Notes: generated by a model not told the origin, from the sequence alone. A stretch of 64,000 nucleotides of DNA from TOLSYN sp035539055 (GCA_035539055.1 DATLJC010000032.1:59913-123912), one strand, 5' to 3'; counted from the first letter of the stretch, positions 34,270-43,474 are shown. A program made the numbers and translations.

Positions 34270-35514
34270 TTACCGGAGCTTACGGCGTATCAGGTCGAGC
34301 GCTAACTGCGTGGCGTACCAGCGAATACGTTCGCGGTCGCCGGGAAATCTGCGCTCGACAACTTCGGTATGTTTGCCGTCAGCCAGCGCAATGTAAACGA
34401 GTCCGACTGGCTTTTCGGCAGTTCCACCCGAAGGACCTGCAACGCCCGTGATTCCAATGCCCAATGTGGTTTTGCAGCGCTGGCGGATTCCTTCGGCGAG
34501 TGCCGCGGCCACGGAACGGCTCACCGCTCCATCGCTTGCCAGCAACAGAGGGGGCACACCACAAAATTCACGCTTCAACTGGTCGGAATAGACCAGCGCT
34601 CCACCCACGAAGTATCTCGACGAGCCGCTAATGCGCGTAATGCGTTCGGCCAGCAGACCGCCGGTGCAGCTCTCGGCCACGGAAAGGGTTGCGCCTCGCA
34701 TCTGCAAAAAGTATCCGACGATCTGTTCGAGCGACTCGCCGCCGGAGGAAAATATCTCGTCGGCGAATTCATCCTCAAGCAGTGATGCAAGCTTTTCGAC
34801 GCGCTCTTCTGCTTCCTCCTGCGTAGCTGCCCGTGCGCTCAGATGAAACTGCACCTCGCCAGCCTTGGCCAGGATCGTTGTCTGAATGTCAGAAAATTCC
34901 TTGTATATCTTAGAGGCACGCAGGTCTGCGCTGGATTCTGCCACCATGGCGACCTTCAACTCACAGGTCGCGAGATGCTCTTCCGGCAAGAGCAGTTTCA
35001 GGCGATCAAAGCAATGATCGTTGAACATGCCTTCCATCTCAAATGGAGGGCCCGGCAGCAGAATGATCAATCGGCGCTGGCCTTCGTAGCTCGTATCGAT
35101 CCATTGGCCGGGAGCGCTGCCGCGCGGATTCTTTAGAAGTTCGGCGCCGTAAATGTAGTCCGCCTGCTTGACGTTGTTCTCCGCCATCCTCATGCGCAGC
35201 GTAGCCGCACGGGCATAGAGCGCGGCCACCATCTCGTGATCGCGACGCAATTCCAGGCCCAGGGCTTCCGCCACGCATTCTCGTGTAAGGTCGTCCTCCG
35301 TAGGGCCAAGGCCCCCGGAAAAGATGACGATCTGGGCGCGCGAGAGCGCAATTCGGCTCGCGTACAGGAGATGCTCTATACGGTCGCCAACGATTGTCTT
35401 GTAGATGACTTCTACGCCAAGCTCGTTGAGGCGCTTGGTCAGGAACAGGGAATTGGTGTCCTGGCGATAAGGCGTCAAGAGCTCGGAGCCGATAGCTACG
35501 ATCTCAGCATTCAC
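34270..35514 (-). CDS. cinA: CinA-family nicotinamide mononucleotide deamidase / competence protein
   Basis: The 414-residue product combines an N-terminal molybdopterin-binding-like domain (MNAEIVAIGSELL, IFSGGLGPTEDDLTRE; about 1-170) with a C-terminal CinA amidohydrolase domain (SVAESCTGGLLAERIT onward, about 258-410). Known homologues deamidate nicotinamide mononucleotide and have ADP-ribose pyrophosphatase activity. The gene is often linked to recA, but not here. It is divergent from the Rrf2 gene across 245 bases. Confidence 0.94.
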   Translation of the reverse strand: MNAEIVAIGSELLTPYRQDTNSLFLTKRLNELGVEVIYKTIVGDRIEHLLYASRIALSRAQIVIFSGGLGPTEDDLTRECVAEALGLELRRDHEMVAALYARAATLRMRMAENNVKQADYIYGAELLKNPRGSAPGQWIDTSYEGQRRLIILLPGPPFEMEGMFNDHCFDRLKLLLPEEHLATCELKVAMVAESSADLRASKIYKEFSDIQTTILAKAGEVQFHLSARAATQEEAEERVEKLASLLEDEFADEIFSSGGESLEQIVGYFLQMRGATLSVAESCTGGLLAERITRISGSSRYFVGGALVYSDQLKREFCGVPPLLLASDGAVSRSVAAALAEGIRQRCKTTLGIGITGVAGPSGGTAEKPVGLVYIALADGKHTEVVERRFPGDRERIRWYATQLALDLIRRKLR

Positions 35515-35726
35515 ATGTAACAGTGTAAACCGAACATTCCGGAGTCACAGAATTAAGAGAAATCGTTGCCCAACAGAGATTCCAGCGCACAAAGCCGGGT
35601 TGCACTGACATAAGGAGAGAGAACGTTTATACAATGTTGGCAGAGGAGTGTGAGCAGAGTCACAAAGACGAAGGATGTATGTCACCGCAAATGTAGAATA
35701 CTCAACATATCTTCAAAGCGGATGAA

Positions 35727-35747
35727 ATAGGTCCACTTTGTCTCTAT
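35727..35747. promoter_or_regulatory. Possible operator: ATAG/CTAT dyad upstream of the Rrf2 gene
   Basis: A weak inverted repeat, ATAG (35727-35730) and CTAT (35744-35747), lies 12 bases ahead of the Rrf2 start. It could be an autoregulatory site. With only four matching bases per arm this is a guess. Confidence 0.2.
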
Positions 35748-35759
35748 CCTAACGGTCCA

Positions 35760-36329
35760 ATGCAACTGACTCGCGCCGCCGACTATGCCGTTCGCGTAAT
35801 GATTCATCTGGCCAGCCAGCCAGAGGGCGCGATAGTGCCTAAGAAGCTTCTTGCCACTGCAGCGGAAGCGCCGGAAAGTTTTCTTTCTAAAATCCTCCAG
35901 TCACTTTCTCGAGCAGGGCTGATTCAAACCCGGCGAGGTGTAGTGGGTGGGTTTTCACTTCTTCCTCGCGGCGCGAAAGCTTCCATGCTTGAGGTCGTCG
36001 AATGCATTGATGGGCCAATCGCTTTGAATGTTTGCGTCACCTCGGGTATCTCTTGCAACCGGCAGGGCGAGTGCGCTGCGCACAGAGTATGGGTGCGGGC
36101 GCAGGCGGCAATGCTCTCGGTGCTGAACGATGCCAAAATTGCCGAGATGATTCCCGTACGGAGTCTCTGCGACACCCGAATAAACCTGACCCAAGTTTCC
36201 GGAAGCCTCGAACCTGAATCGATGCTTCCGATCGATCTGCCACATGAATCAAGAAACAGAGCACGTACGGAATTTGTCTCAACCGGCGTTCCGCACGCGG
36301 GACCCGGCAAAAAAAATACAAAGAATTAG
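35760..36329 (+). CDS. Rrf2-family transcription regulator with Fe-S-type cysteines
   Basis: The 189-residue protein begins MQLTRAADYAVRVMIHLA, the standard Rrf2 winged-helix start. The recognition helix follows (about residues 38-60, FLSKILQSLSRAGLI). Cys92, Cys99 and Cys105 have the spacing of the [Fe-S] ligands in IscR and NsrR, so it probably senses iron-sulfur status, NO or oxidants. It ends 11 bases before cydA on the same strand, so cytochrome bd is its likely target. The C-terminal 50 residues are longer than in IscR and look disordered. No clear Shine-Dalgarno precedes the ATG. Confidence 0.88.
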   Translation: MQLTRAADYAVRVMIHLASQPEGAIVPKKLLATAAEAPESFLSKILQSLSRAGLIQTRRGVVGGFSLLPRGAKASMLEVVECIDGPIALNVCVTSGISCNRQGECAAHRVWVRAQAAMLSVLNDAKIAEMIPVRSLCDTRINLTQVSGSLEPESMLPIDLPHESRNRARTEFVSTGVPHAGPGKKNTKN

Positions 36330-36340
36330 TGGGGTGGAAT

Positions 36341-37717
36341 ATGGACTCCGCCGTATTGATACATCGACTACATTTCGCATTTACGATCACTTTCCACTAC
36401 CTCTTTCCGCAGTTGACGATGGGACTGGCTCCGCTGGTTGTGGCACTGAAAACCATCGGTCTGTGGAAGGACGACGAACGCTATAACAAAGCCGCGCGCT
36501 TCTGGGCGAAGATCTTTGGTATCAGCTTCGTCTTCGGCGTGGTGACTGGAATTCCAATGGAGTTTCAGTTCGGAACCAACTGGTCTCATTTTTCCAAGTA
36601 TGCTGGCGGCGTAATTGGACAGACCCTTGCGATGGAAGGCACCTTCGCCTTCTTCCTTGAGTCCGCCTTCCTCGGCCTCTTCCTCTACGGAGAAAAGCGC
36701 CTGAGCAAAATGGCTCATTGGTGGACGGGCGTGGCCGTATTCCTCGGCTCGTGGCTGTCAGGCTATTTCATCGTCGCGACCGACGCATGGATGCAGCATC
36801 CGGTGGCTTACCGAACGACTGCTGACGGTTCTGTGACATTGAGCAGTTTCTGGGGATTGCTGTTGAATCCGTGGGCCATCTGGCAGTACGCGCACAACAT
36901 GGCTGGTGCCGCGGTAACGGGCGCCTTTGTGATGGCAGCCGTGGGTGCCTATTATCTGCTTAGTGAAAAGCACGTCGCGCAGGGAAAGATTTTCGTCAAG
37001 GTCGGCGTGATCTCCGGGATTCTGTCTTCACTGCTGGTGATTGGACCTACCGGTGACGGTCAGGGTCGCAATCTTGCGGTGTACCAACCGGCAGCGTTGG
37101 CGGCGATGGAAGCGCACTTTGATACAAAGGAAGCCGACCTGGTGATTCTTGGTCAGCCTAACGTCGAAGGCAAGACCATCGATAATCCGCTTGTGGTGCC
37201 CAAGGCGTTGAGCTTTCTGATCAGCCGCAACTGGAATGCGAAGGTGCGCGGGTTAAGTTCGTTCCCGGAATCGGAGTGGCCGACGAACATTTCGTTGCTC
37301 TACTACGCCTACCACATCATGGTTGGGCTGGGAACCATCTTCATGGCTGTCATGCTTCTCTCCGGCATACAGCTCTGGCGCAAGAAAATACATGATTCCA
37401 GATGGCTGCTCTGGATTCTGATGTTAAGCTTCCCGCTACCCTTTGTCGCTAACACGGCAGGATGGATGACGGCAGAGATTGGTCGTCAACCCTATCTTGT
37501 GTATGGACTGATGCGCACCATCGATGGTTACTCCAAATCTGTATCCGCCTCGAATGTATGGTTCACGTTACTGGGTTTTCTGGGAATGTACACGCTGCTG
37601 GCGATCCTCTTCCTGTTCCTGGTGCAGCGCGAAATCGCTCATGGGCCGGAACAAGCTGAGAATGTTAATCCCGCTTCCATCATGAGCGGAGAAGCTGCTG
37701 CTGCGAGGAGGAACTAA
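36341..37717 (+). CDS. cydA: Cytochrome bd ubiquinol oxidase subunit I
   Basis: CydA binds hemes b558, b595 and d and oxidises quinol in the inner membrane. From ATG 36341 it has 458 residues, so the Q-loop is short, as in the smaller CydA group. His19, the heme d/b595 axial ligand, is visible in HFAFTITFHY. His185 in WQYAHNMAG corresponds to the b558 ligand. GDGQGRNLAVYQP and GRQPYLVYG are the quinol-side motifs; the usual Trp of GRQPW is Tyr here. GTG at 36329 overlaps the Rrf2 stop and is a less likely start. An enzyme of this kind supports respiration at low oxygen or under NO stress. Confidence 0.96.
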   Translation: MDSAVLIHRLHFAFTITFHYLFPQLTMGLAPLVVALKTIGLWKDDERYNKAARFWAKIFGISFVFGVVTGIPMEFQFGTNWSHFSKYAGGVIGQTLAMEGTFAFFLESAFLGLFLYGEKRLSKMAHWWTGVAVFLGSWLSGYFIVATDAWMQHPVAYRTTADGSVTLSSFWGLLLNPWAIWQYAHNMAGAAVTGAFVMAAVGAYYLLSEKHVAQGKIFVKVGVISGILSSLLVIGPTGDGQGRNLAVYQPAALAAMEAHFDTKEADLVILGQPNVEGKTIDNPLVVPKALSFLISRNWNAKVRGLSSFPESEWPTNISLLYYAYHIMVGLGTIFMAVMLLSGIQLWRKKIHDSRWLLWILMLSFPLPFVANTAGWMTAEIGRQPYLVYGLMRTIDGYSKSVSASNVWFTLLGFLGMYTLLAILFLFLVQREIAHGPEQAENVNPASIMSGEAAAARRN

Positions 37718-37718
37718 C

Positions 37719-38765
37719 ATGGGATTGCTATGGTTCGCAATTGTCGCATTCTTGCTCGCCGGGTACGTCATCCTGGACGGTTTTGATATCGGCGCCGGTG
37801 CACTGCATTTCTTTCTAGGCCGCACGGATAATGAGCGGAGGAAAATCATGCGCGCGATCGGTCCCGTGTGGGACGGCAATGAAGTCTGGCTGTTGGCGAC
37901 CGGCGGCGTACTGTACTGCGCGTTTCCGCAGCTCTATGCATCAAGCTTCAGTGGCTTCTATCTTCCGCTGATGATGGTGTTATGGCTTCTGATGCTGCGC
38001 GCGATCGGATTGGAATTCCGTACGCACATTGACGATGGCATTTGGGCAAGCCTTTTCGATGGAGTATTTGCTATTGGCAGTTTGCTACTGGCAATTTTCT
38101 ACGGGGCGGCGTTGGGCAACGTGGTTCGAGGTGTGCCGCTCGGACCGGATCACTACTTCTTCCTTCCGTTGTGGACGAACTGGAGGGTTGGCGCTCATCC
38201 GGGCGTCCTTGACTGGTACACCGTGCTGGCAGGTGTAGTTACGCTGGTTGCGCTTTCCATGCATGGCGCCAACTATCTTGTCGTCAAAACAGATGGTGCT
38301 CTGAATGAACGCGCTCGCAAGACATCGCTTGTGCTGACTCCCGTTCTGATTGTGCTCACGTTATTGAGCCTGGTTGCCACGCTCGTCATTCATCCCAACC
38401 TGCTTGCCAACTACAACGCGGTGCCAATTGGCTATGCAATCCCGGTGCTTGTGTTTGCCAGCATGATCGGGGTCATCGTATTCCAGAAACGACGTCAAGA
38501 GATCCCCGCCTTCGTTTGTGGCGCACTGTATCTGGCCTTCATGCTAGTGGGAGCCGTCTATTCGTTGTATCCGGTCATCCTTCCCGGTGTGGATCCGCAG
38601 TACAACCTGACGGTTCAGAACTCGATTACCGCGAGCTATGGGCTGCAGGTTGGTCTGCGATGGTGGATATTGGGGATGGTGATTGCACTCGGGTATTTCG
38701 TTTTCCTATATCGCATGTTCCGCGGCAAAGTTGTTGTGGAAAGTCATAGCGGTTACGGCGATTAA
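37719..38765 (+). CDS. cydB: Cytochrome bd ubiquinol oxidase subunit II
   Basis: The 348-residue membrane protein has about nine hydrophobic helices and the family start LLWFAIVAFLLAGYVILDGFDIGAGAL. WDGNEVWLLATGG (about 50-62) and RAIGLEFR follow, all typical of CydB. It starts one base after the cydA stop with AGGAGG close upstream, so the two are co-translated. No cydX-like small gene is recognisable after it. Confidence 0.96.
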   Translation: MGLLWFAIVAFLLAGYVILDGFDIGAGALHFFLGRTDNERRKIMRAIGPVWDGNEVWLLATGGVLYCAFPQLYASSFSGFYLPLMMVLWLLMLRAIGLEFRTHIDDGIWASLFDGVFAIGSLLLAIFYGAALGNVVRGVPLGPDHYFFLPLWTNWRVGAHPGVLDWYTVLAGVVTLVALSMHGANYLVVKTDGALNERARKTSLVLTPVLIVLTLLSLVATLVIHPNLLANYNAVPIGYAIPVLVFASMIGVIVFQKRRQEIPAFVCGALYLAFMLVGAVYSLYPVILPGVDPQYNLTVQNSITASYGLQVGLRWWILGMVIALGYFVFLYRMFRGKVVVESHSGYGD

Positions 38766-38865
38766 GTTGTAAGCTGAATTCAACGAAAATTGACAAAACT
38801 CATAAGAGTGCAAGGGTGGCGGTCAGACATCAATCCGACATCCTGCCCTCTGTTGAGCGCGCAGG

Positions 38866-38890
38866 GAACAGGTGTTTCCGTGCCTGTTTT
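38866..38890 (+). terminator. Possible terminator after cydAB
   Basis: AACAGG (38867-38872) pairs with CCTGTT (38883-38888) around a 10-base loop, followed by TT. The stem is short and about 100 bases past cydB, so this is weak. Confidence 0.4.
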
Positions 38891-38937
38891 GCTGCGCACA
38901 AATGTTCGACTGATCGTAAAAATAGGAGTAGCACAGG

Positions 38938-39834
38938 ATGAACACAAGGAAGCTTTGGATTGCTTTTAGCTTATTTGTAATCACAGTGTTTTCACAGGTC
39001 GCGTTTGCCCAGGGATTGAACTGGGAAGGTCAGACTGGTGCATTGATTACGCCATTCGCCTACACCGCCTCTTCACCCGCACGTAAGTTCGGAAAGCCGG
39101 AAGTTTCCTTCCACTACCTGAACTCCGGCGACGTGATTGGTAACGATTACCAGTTCTCGATAACCGAGGGCTTCGCAAAGCGTTTTGAAGTTGGCTACAC
39201 TGCGGCCTTCAGCTCTGCCGGCAACAGCCCTCTGAGCTACTTGTTCTCGAACGGCTTCAACGAGTTTCACGGCAAGGTTACGATTGTCGATGAGAATGCC
39301 AGGAAGACCAAGTGGGTTCCAGCCATCGCCGTGGGCGCTCTCGGACGCACGGGCGTACAGCGCGTCGGACAGGTTGTGAAGTACTGGAACGGCGCCAATC
39401 CCGCCGCTTCCAAGTCCACGACCAATGGAGACTTCTACATTGTCGCGACCAAGACCGTGACTCAGTTTAAGGTTCCTTTCCTTCTGAGCGTCGGCGAAAA
39501 GGTCACCAACGCCTCTGTTTTCGGTGTTGCCGGAAATTCGCCTAGCTGGAGGGGACGTCTCTTCGGTACTGCGGCTGTCGTCGTGAAGGGCCCCGCCAAG
39601 TCGCTTGTGGTTCTCGGCTCGGAAGTATCTCAGCAGCCTCGTTACGTCGAGGGTCTGGGCACTGGCGCGACCATTCCTACCTCGTTGGGCTACTTTGTTC
39701 GCGTAGTTCCGCACCTGGAAGGCGCCCCGTTGCAACTTGATCTCGGCGTAGCGCAGCTTGCCGGAAAAATCGCTCCGGGAGTGGATCTGCAGGCTCGTGC
39801 TCGGGTTGGAATGGGCATCTCCTACCACTTCTAA
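38938..39834 (+). CDS. Outer-membrane beta-barrel-like protein (DUF3034-like)
   Basis: The 298-residue product has a signal peptide (MNTRKLWIAFSLFVITVFSQ, cleavage near VAFA-QG). An alternating beta-strand protein follows and ends with GMGISYHF. A C-terminal phenylalanine after alternating hydrophobics is the usual barrel-assembly signal of outer-membrane proteins. The content resembles DUF3034. The function is unknown. It is the third gene after cydAB, but a possible terminator lies between, so it may be a separate transcript. A strong terminator follows. Confidence 0.7.
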   Translation: MNTRKLWIAFSLFVITVFSQVAFAQGLNWEGQTGALITPFAYTASSPARKFGKPEVSFHYLNSGDVIGNDYQFSITEGFAKRFEVGYTAAFSSAGNSPLSYLFSNGFNEFHGKVTIVDENARKTKWVPAIAVGALGRTGVQRVGQVVKYWNGANPAASKSTTNGDFYIVATKTVTQFKVPFLLSVGEKVTNASVFGVAGNSPSWRGRLFGTAAVVVKGPAKSLVVLGSEVSQQPRYVEGLGTGATIPTSLGYFVRVVPHLEGAPLQLDLGVAQLAGKIAPGVDLQARARVGMGISYHF

Positions 39835-39858
39835 ACAACGCAGTTCGCAATAACGGAA

Positions 39859-39886
39859 GGCCGCCTGATTTTCGGGGCGGCCTTTT
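39859..39886 (+). terminator. Rho-independent terminator after the beta-barrel gene
   Basis: GGCCGCC (39859-39865) pairs with GGCGGCC (39876-39882) over a 10-base loop, followed by TTTT. It lies 24 bases beyond the stop. Confidence 0.88.
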
Positions 39887-40084
39887 GGCATTCAAGTCGT
39901 TCACCAAGTGTTCAAACCTAACTTGCTTGTGCTTGAAACTTGCTGCCAGGTTCCAGAAACTCCTGCCGCCCCGCAATCAAAAAGCCTCGCCAGAACTTAC
40001 CCGCGCGGAACCGAAGCTGGATGGCATGTGGCGAAAGTATCCTCCTCCCTTGCATGCCTGGTGCTTGCAATCCCGGCATGTCCT

Positions 40085-40801
40085 TTAAGGTTTCTGCGTC
40101 GGGCGAAGAATAACTTCACTGATGAAGGATTGAGGGGCCTGCGTCAGCAACATCGCGACTGCATGTGCGACATCGGCAGGGGTTAACATCTTTTCTTTGT
40201 TTCGTCCCTTATGTCCAGAGAAGTCAGTACTTACCGAGCCCGGAGATACTACACTCACGCGAATATTGTAAATGCGCAATTCTTCGGCCAGCGAGTAGCT
40301 GAGCCCGTTCAAACCCCATTTGCTGGCCGAGTAAATTGCTCCTCCGGGGAGGGGATTTCTGCCGGCAATGGAAGAGATATTGATAATGTGGCCGCGTCTG
40401 GCTATGACCATGGCGGGCGCGAAGGCCTTGATGGCAAAGAACACTCCGCGCAGATTAGTATTCATGACACGGTCCCAATCTGCCGCAGTGCATTCGAGCA
40501 ATTGTCGGCCCATCAGCGCGACCCCGGCGCAGTTCACCAAGATGTCAGGCGCGCCAGTCTGACTTTCAACTTCACGGGCAACTTGTTCCACCTCGGTTTG
40601 ATCTTCGAGATTACAAACCTTTGCAAGACAGGTACCACGTTTGGCGGTAATATGTTCGGCGGTCGTCCGTAGGGCCTCGCGATTCCGCCCCAAAATAACG
40701 GTTTTCAAACCCATCTCAGCAAGCTTCGTGGCGATACCCGCGCCAATGCCCCGGCTACCCCCGGTAATGAGTGCGGTTTGTTCTGAAGTGGAGGATTTCA
40801 T
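40085..40801 (-). CDS. Short-chain dehydrogenase/reductase
   Basis: The 238-residue protein has the classical SDR layout: TGGSRGIGAGIA (about residues 13-24) for NAD(P) binding, NCAGVAL (about 89-95), and the catalytic Ser (about 144, in INISSIAG) with YSASK (about 157-161). An arginine-containing TGGSRG start favours NADPH. The substrate cannot be told. FabG-like acyl-ACP reduction is possible but there are no fab neighbours. It stands alone. The ~250 bases beyond its 3' end up to the barrel gene show only the barrel terminator. Confidence 0.88.
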   Translation of the reverse strand: MKSSTSEQTALITGGSRGIGAGIATKLAEMGLKTVILGRNREALRTTAEHITAKRGTCLAKVCNLEDQTEVEQVAREVESQTGAPDILVNCAGVALMGRQLLECTAADWDRVMNTNLRGVFFAIKAFAPAMVIARRGHIINISSIAGRNPLPGGAIYSASKWGLNGLSYSLAEELRIYNIRVSVVSPGSVSTDFSGHKGRNKEKMLTPADVAHAVAMLLTQAPQSFISEVILRPTQKP

Positions 40802-40929
40802 GGGGAGCTCCTATCTCGATTGAATGCTGGACGGCTGTGAAATCAGGTACGTTCACGTGGCACATCCAGAAATGCTGACGTGCGCATCTAAGGGAACGGG
40901 CTTGAGGAGACTTTATGCTATTACGATGC

Positions 40930-40959
40930 TTGCCTTAACTGCCTGTGCGTCCCTATAAT
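40930..40959 (+). promoter_or_regulatory. Sigma70-type promoter for the secreted repeat protein
   Basis: TTGCCT (40930-40935) and a perfect TATAAT (40954-40959) are 18 bases apart. The resulting leader would be about 135 bases, ending with AAGGAG just before ATG 41100. The 298-base gap holds nothing else that is clear. Confidence 0.65.
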
Positions 40960-41099
40960 CGCGTTCTCAGTGCAAAGTGTGAGTTCGCTGACTTAGTGTC
41001 ACCTTCTGTTGTATCCGGCAACGGCCGTTTGCACATCTTAACGGATCGGCTGTCGATGAGTATGTCGCAGATTCCGCATAGTTCTTAAGGAGCAAGAGA

Positions 41100-42401
41100 A
41101 TGAAGAAGTCCCTAATTGTGTTGTTGCTTGCTGCCGCCAACGTGGCAGCGCAAGCGCAGGCCGCCCCTGCGGGACAGCAGCAACCTGCGCCGGGAGCAGC
41201 CGCCCCGGGAGAGCAGCAGAAGAAAGTCATTCAGGATCCGAATGAGTACAACGCCTATGTTGCCGCGGTTAATGCAACCGACCCGGCTCAGAAAGCACAG
41301 CTGATGGAGAGTTACCTCCAGACCTATCCGAACAGTGTTATGAAGGAAGACGGTCTGGAACTCCTGCTGAAGACTTATCAGCAATTAAATAACCCGGCAC
41401 AGATTAAGGCTTCCGCACAGCGTTTGCTCCAAGTGAATCCCAACAACCTGACCGCTCTTGCGCTGCTTAGCTATCTGGACCGCTCCCAGGCTCAGGCGGG
41501 TGGACCGGATGCGGCATCTGCGCTGCAGGAAGCCGGACAACTTGGTGCCCGCGGCCTTCAGGCTATGCAGACCGCGATCAAGCCAGAAGGCTATAGCGAC
41601 GAGCAGTGGAACACCATGAAGGGCTCATTCCGCGTGATCTATCTTGGATCCGTGGGACACGCTGCATTACAGGCTAAGGACTATCCCGTTGCGCAGCAGA
41701 ATCTAAAGGAAGTAGTTGCCGCTCAACCAAACGATGTAAACAGCATCTACCTTTTGGCGCTTGCATATCTCACGCCCAAGCCGCCCGTGGTTGACGGTCT
41801 GTTCTGGATCGCCAAGGCTGCTGGACTCTCGGGCAATCAGCAGCTGCTCGCATACGCCAAGAACCAGTACGTTCGCTACCATGGCGGAGATGCTGGCTTT
41901 GACGAATTGCTGGCCAATGCCAAGACCGCTCCGACGATACCTGCCGGGTTTACCGTAGCCCCCGCGCCTTCACCGGCTGATCAGGCCGCCGATATGCTGA
42001 AAAAGAGTACCCCGGAGAAACTCTCCTTCGCCGAATGGCAGTTCATCCTGACCAGCGGCAACAAGGAAGCCAGTGCGCAGGTTTGGTCCGCAATCAAGGG
42101 CAAGCCGGTACAACTGGTGGCTGCGGTTGTCGAAGGAGGACGCGAATCTCTGAAGCTAGCCGGAAGTGAAGACGACATTCAGGCGAAGAAGTCGGATATT
42201 ACCCTTGTGCTAAAGGAACCGTTGACGTCAGGTCGCGTACCCAAAGGGGGAGCGCAACTAGTGATTCAGGGAATTCCCAGCGAGTACAGCGCAGTGGGAG
42301 ATACATTCAACCTGACCTTCACGGATGGACAGGTGCTGAAGGGATTACCCGAAGCCGGTCCGGCGAAGAAGCCGGCGGCCGGAACGCGTAGACCCAAATA
42401 A
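41100..42401 (+). CDS. Secreted TPR-like hypothetical protein
   Basis: The 433-residue product has a signal peptide (MKKSLIVLLLAAANVAAQAQA) and a short Gln/Ala/Pro linker. Helical repeats follow at about residues 45-300 that read as degenerate tetratricopeptide repeats, such as AHAALQAKDYPVAQQNLKEVV-type segments with QPNDVNSIYLLALAYL. The C-terminal third (about 300-425) is different, ending with a strand-rich domain and a basic tail. It is likely periplasmic. No enzyme motif is visible. A good promoter precedes and a strong terminator follows, so it is a single-gene transcript. Confidence 0.75.
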   Translation: MKKSLIVLLLAAANVAAQAQAAPAGQQQPAPGAAAPGEQQKKVIQDPNEYNAYVAAVNATDPAQKAQLMESYLQTYPNSVMKEDGLELLLKTYQQLNNPAQIKASAQRLLQVNPNNLTALALLSYLDRSQAQAGGPDAASALQEAGQLGARGLQAMQTAIKPEGYSDEQWNTMKGSFRVIYLGSVGHAALQAKDYPVAQQNLKEVVAAQPNDVNSIYLLALAYLTPKPPVVDGLFWIAKAAGLSGNQQLLAYAKNQYVRYHGGDAGFDELLANAKTAPTIPAGFTVAPAPSPADQAADMLKKSTPEKLSFAEWQFILTSGNKEASAQVWSAIKGKPVQLVAAVVEGGRESLKLAGSEDDIQAKKSDITLVLKEPLTSGRVPKGGAQLVIQGIPSEYSAVGDTFNLTFTDGQVLKGLPEAGPAKKPAAGTRRPK

Positions 42402-42422
42402 CACTGTTCAATCCAAGCAACG

Positions 42423-42450
42423 AAGGACGGCAGATAACGCCGTCCTTTCT
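42423..42450 (+). terminator. Rho-independent terminator after the TPR-like gene
   Basis: AAGGACGGC (42423-42431) pairs with GCCGTCCTT (42439-42447) across a 7-base loop, followed by TCTTTCT. Confidence 0.9.
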
Positions 42451-42485
42451 TTCTGCGCACAGCAGCACGGTTTGCAGATGGAACA

Positions 42486-42503
42486 GGCCGCCCGAAGGCG
42501 GCC
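42486..42503 (-). terminator. Probable terminator after the fis-like gene
   Basis: GGCCGCC (42486-42492) and GGCGGCC (42497-42503) form a 7-bp stem with a CGAA tetraloop, 30 bases past the stop of the leftward gene. The T-tract is poor. Confidence 0.55.
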
Positions 42504-42532
42504 CGATAAAATCATATGTTAAAGGATTCGGT

Positions 42533-42811
42533 TTAGCGCACGACCTTCTTTTCAAGCACCATCGATCTTTCGCTCTTAGGTGGGCGTCGCGCTCCAGCGC
42601 GAACGGCACGTACATCGAGCTCAAGCTCTGTGATTGTGCGGCTAAGGGTGTTGCGATGCATGCCTAATTGTCGGGCTGCCTTGCATTGGTTACCGTTGTT
42701 TTGCTCCAGCACCGTAAGAATGAATCGTTTTCTGAACTCGCGCACTGCCTCTGAATAGAGGATTCCGCTCTGATACATCTGCGATATAAGAGCCTCAAGT
42801 TGGTCCTTCAC
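42533..42811 (-). CDS. Fis-type helix-turn-helix DNA-binding protein
   Basis: The 92-residue protein has an N-terminal helical part and a Fis/NtrC-type C-terminal DNA-binding domain. The segment GNQCKAARQLGMHRNTLSRTI (about residues 40-60) is the helix-turn-helix. A basic tail (RAGARRPPKSER) follows. Size and layout match small Fis-family regulators, which bind DNA as dimers, either globally or at one locus. It is not close enough to E. coli Fis to use that name. It lies about 105 bases downstream of cvpA in the same direction. Confidence 0.82.
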   Translation of the reverse strand: MKDQLEALISQMYQSGILYSEAVREFRKRFILTVLEQNNGNQCKAARQLGMHRNTLSRTITELELDVRAVRAGARRPPKSERSMVLEKKVVR

Positions 42812-42916
42812 CGAGGGCCTCTCTTTCTAAATGAATCTATAAATGCAATTGTGCTTTAAGACTGGCCAATTCTTCCGGTGCAGTCCAATGTCGAAATTAC
42901 CGATATCTCAATTTCG

Positions 42917-43471
42917 TTACACCAGATCGACGCTGGCATGGGCAGCCTCGCTGGAATTGCCACGAATCTGATCCATCGACTTCAGACCATCGCGAAACTT
43001 GTGTTTCAAGTCACCGGGCCCCGCATAGATCGCCGCCCTGCCGGCGACCAGGAAATACTGAGCCAAACTGGATTTCGCCAGTTCGGAGGATGATGGCAGA
43101 AAGCTTGCCATCGCCATCACTAAAACCATCACAACCAGCGCGCCGCGCAGGAATCCAAAAACTCCGCCCAGAAACCGGTCGAACCAGCGAAGGCCGACGC
43201 TCTTGGTTGCCCATCGCGCGATCCGCCCGGCAATCCCGGCCAAAATCACAACAGACACAAAGATCAGCAGAAATCCAGCACCGCTCGCAACTAAATCGTT
43301 CTTTACGTATGGTGAAAGGTACCTTGCCGCAACCGGATATTCCCATGCTGCCACAAGGTATCCAACAACTGTTCCGGCCAGCGAAAACAACTCAAAAACA
43401 AATCCCTGGGCTGCGGCATGAACTGCCGAGAGCACAAGAATCCCAGCGATCAGCCAATCCAAGCCGTTCAT
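42917..43471 (-). CDS. cvpA: CvpA-family membrane protein
   Basis: The 184-residue product has four hydrophobic segments (about residues 5-20, 24-42, 62-82 and 98-120). It shows the CvpA layout, including NGLDWLIAGILVLSA at the start and RWFDRFLGGVFGFLRGALVV. CvpA proteins are linked to colicin V export, envelope stress tolerance and often to purine genes. Here it starts three bases after purC, which fits the common purine-operon link. Confidence 0.85.
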   Translation of the reverse strand: MNGLDWLIAGILVLSAVHAAAQGFVFELFSLAGTVVGYLVAAWEYPVAARYLSPYVKNDLVASGAGFLLIFVSVVILAGIAGRIARWATKSVGLRWFDRFLGGVFGFLRGALVVMVLVMAMASFLPSSSELAKSSLAQYFLVAGRAAIYAGPGDLKHKFRDGLKSMDQIRGNSSEAAHASVDLV

Positions 43472-43474
43472 CGA

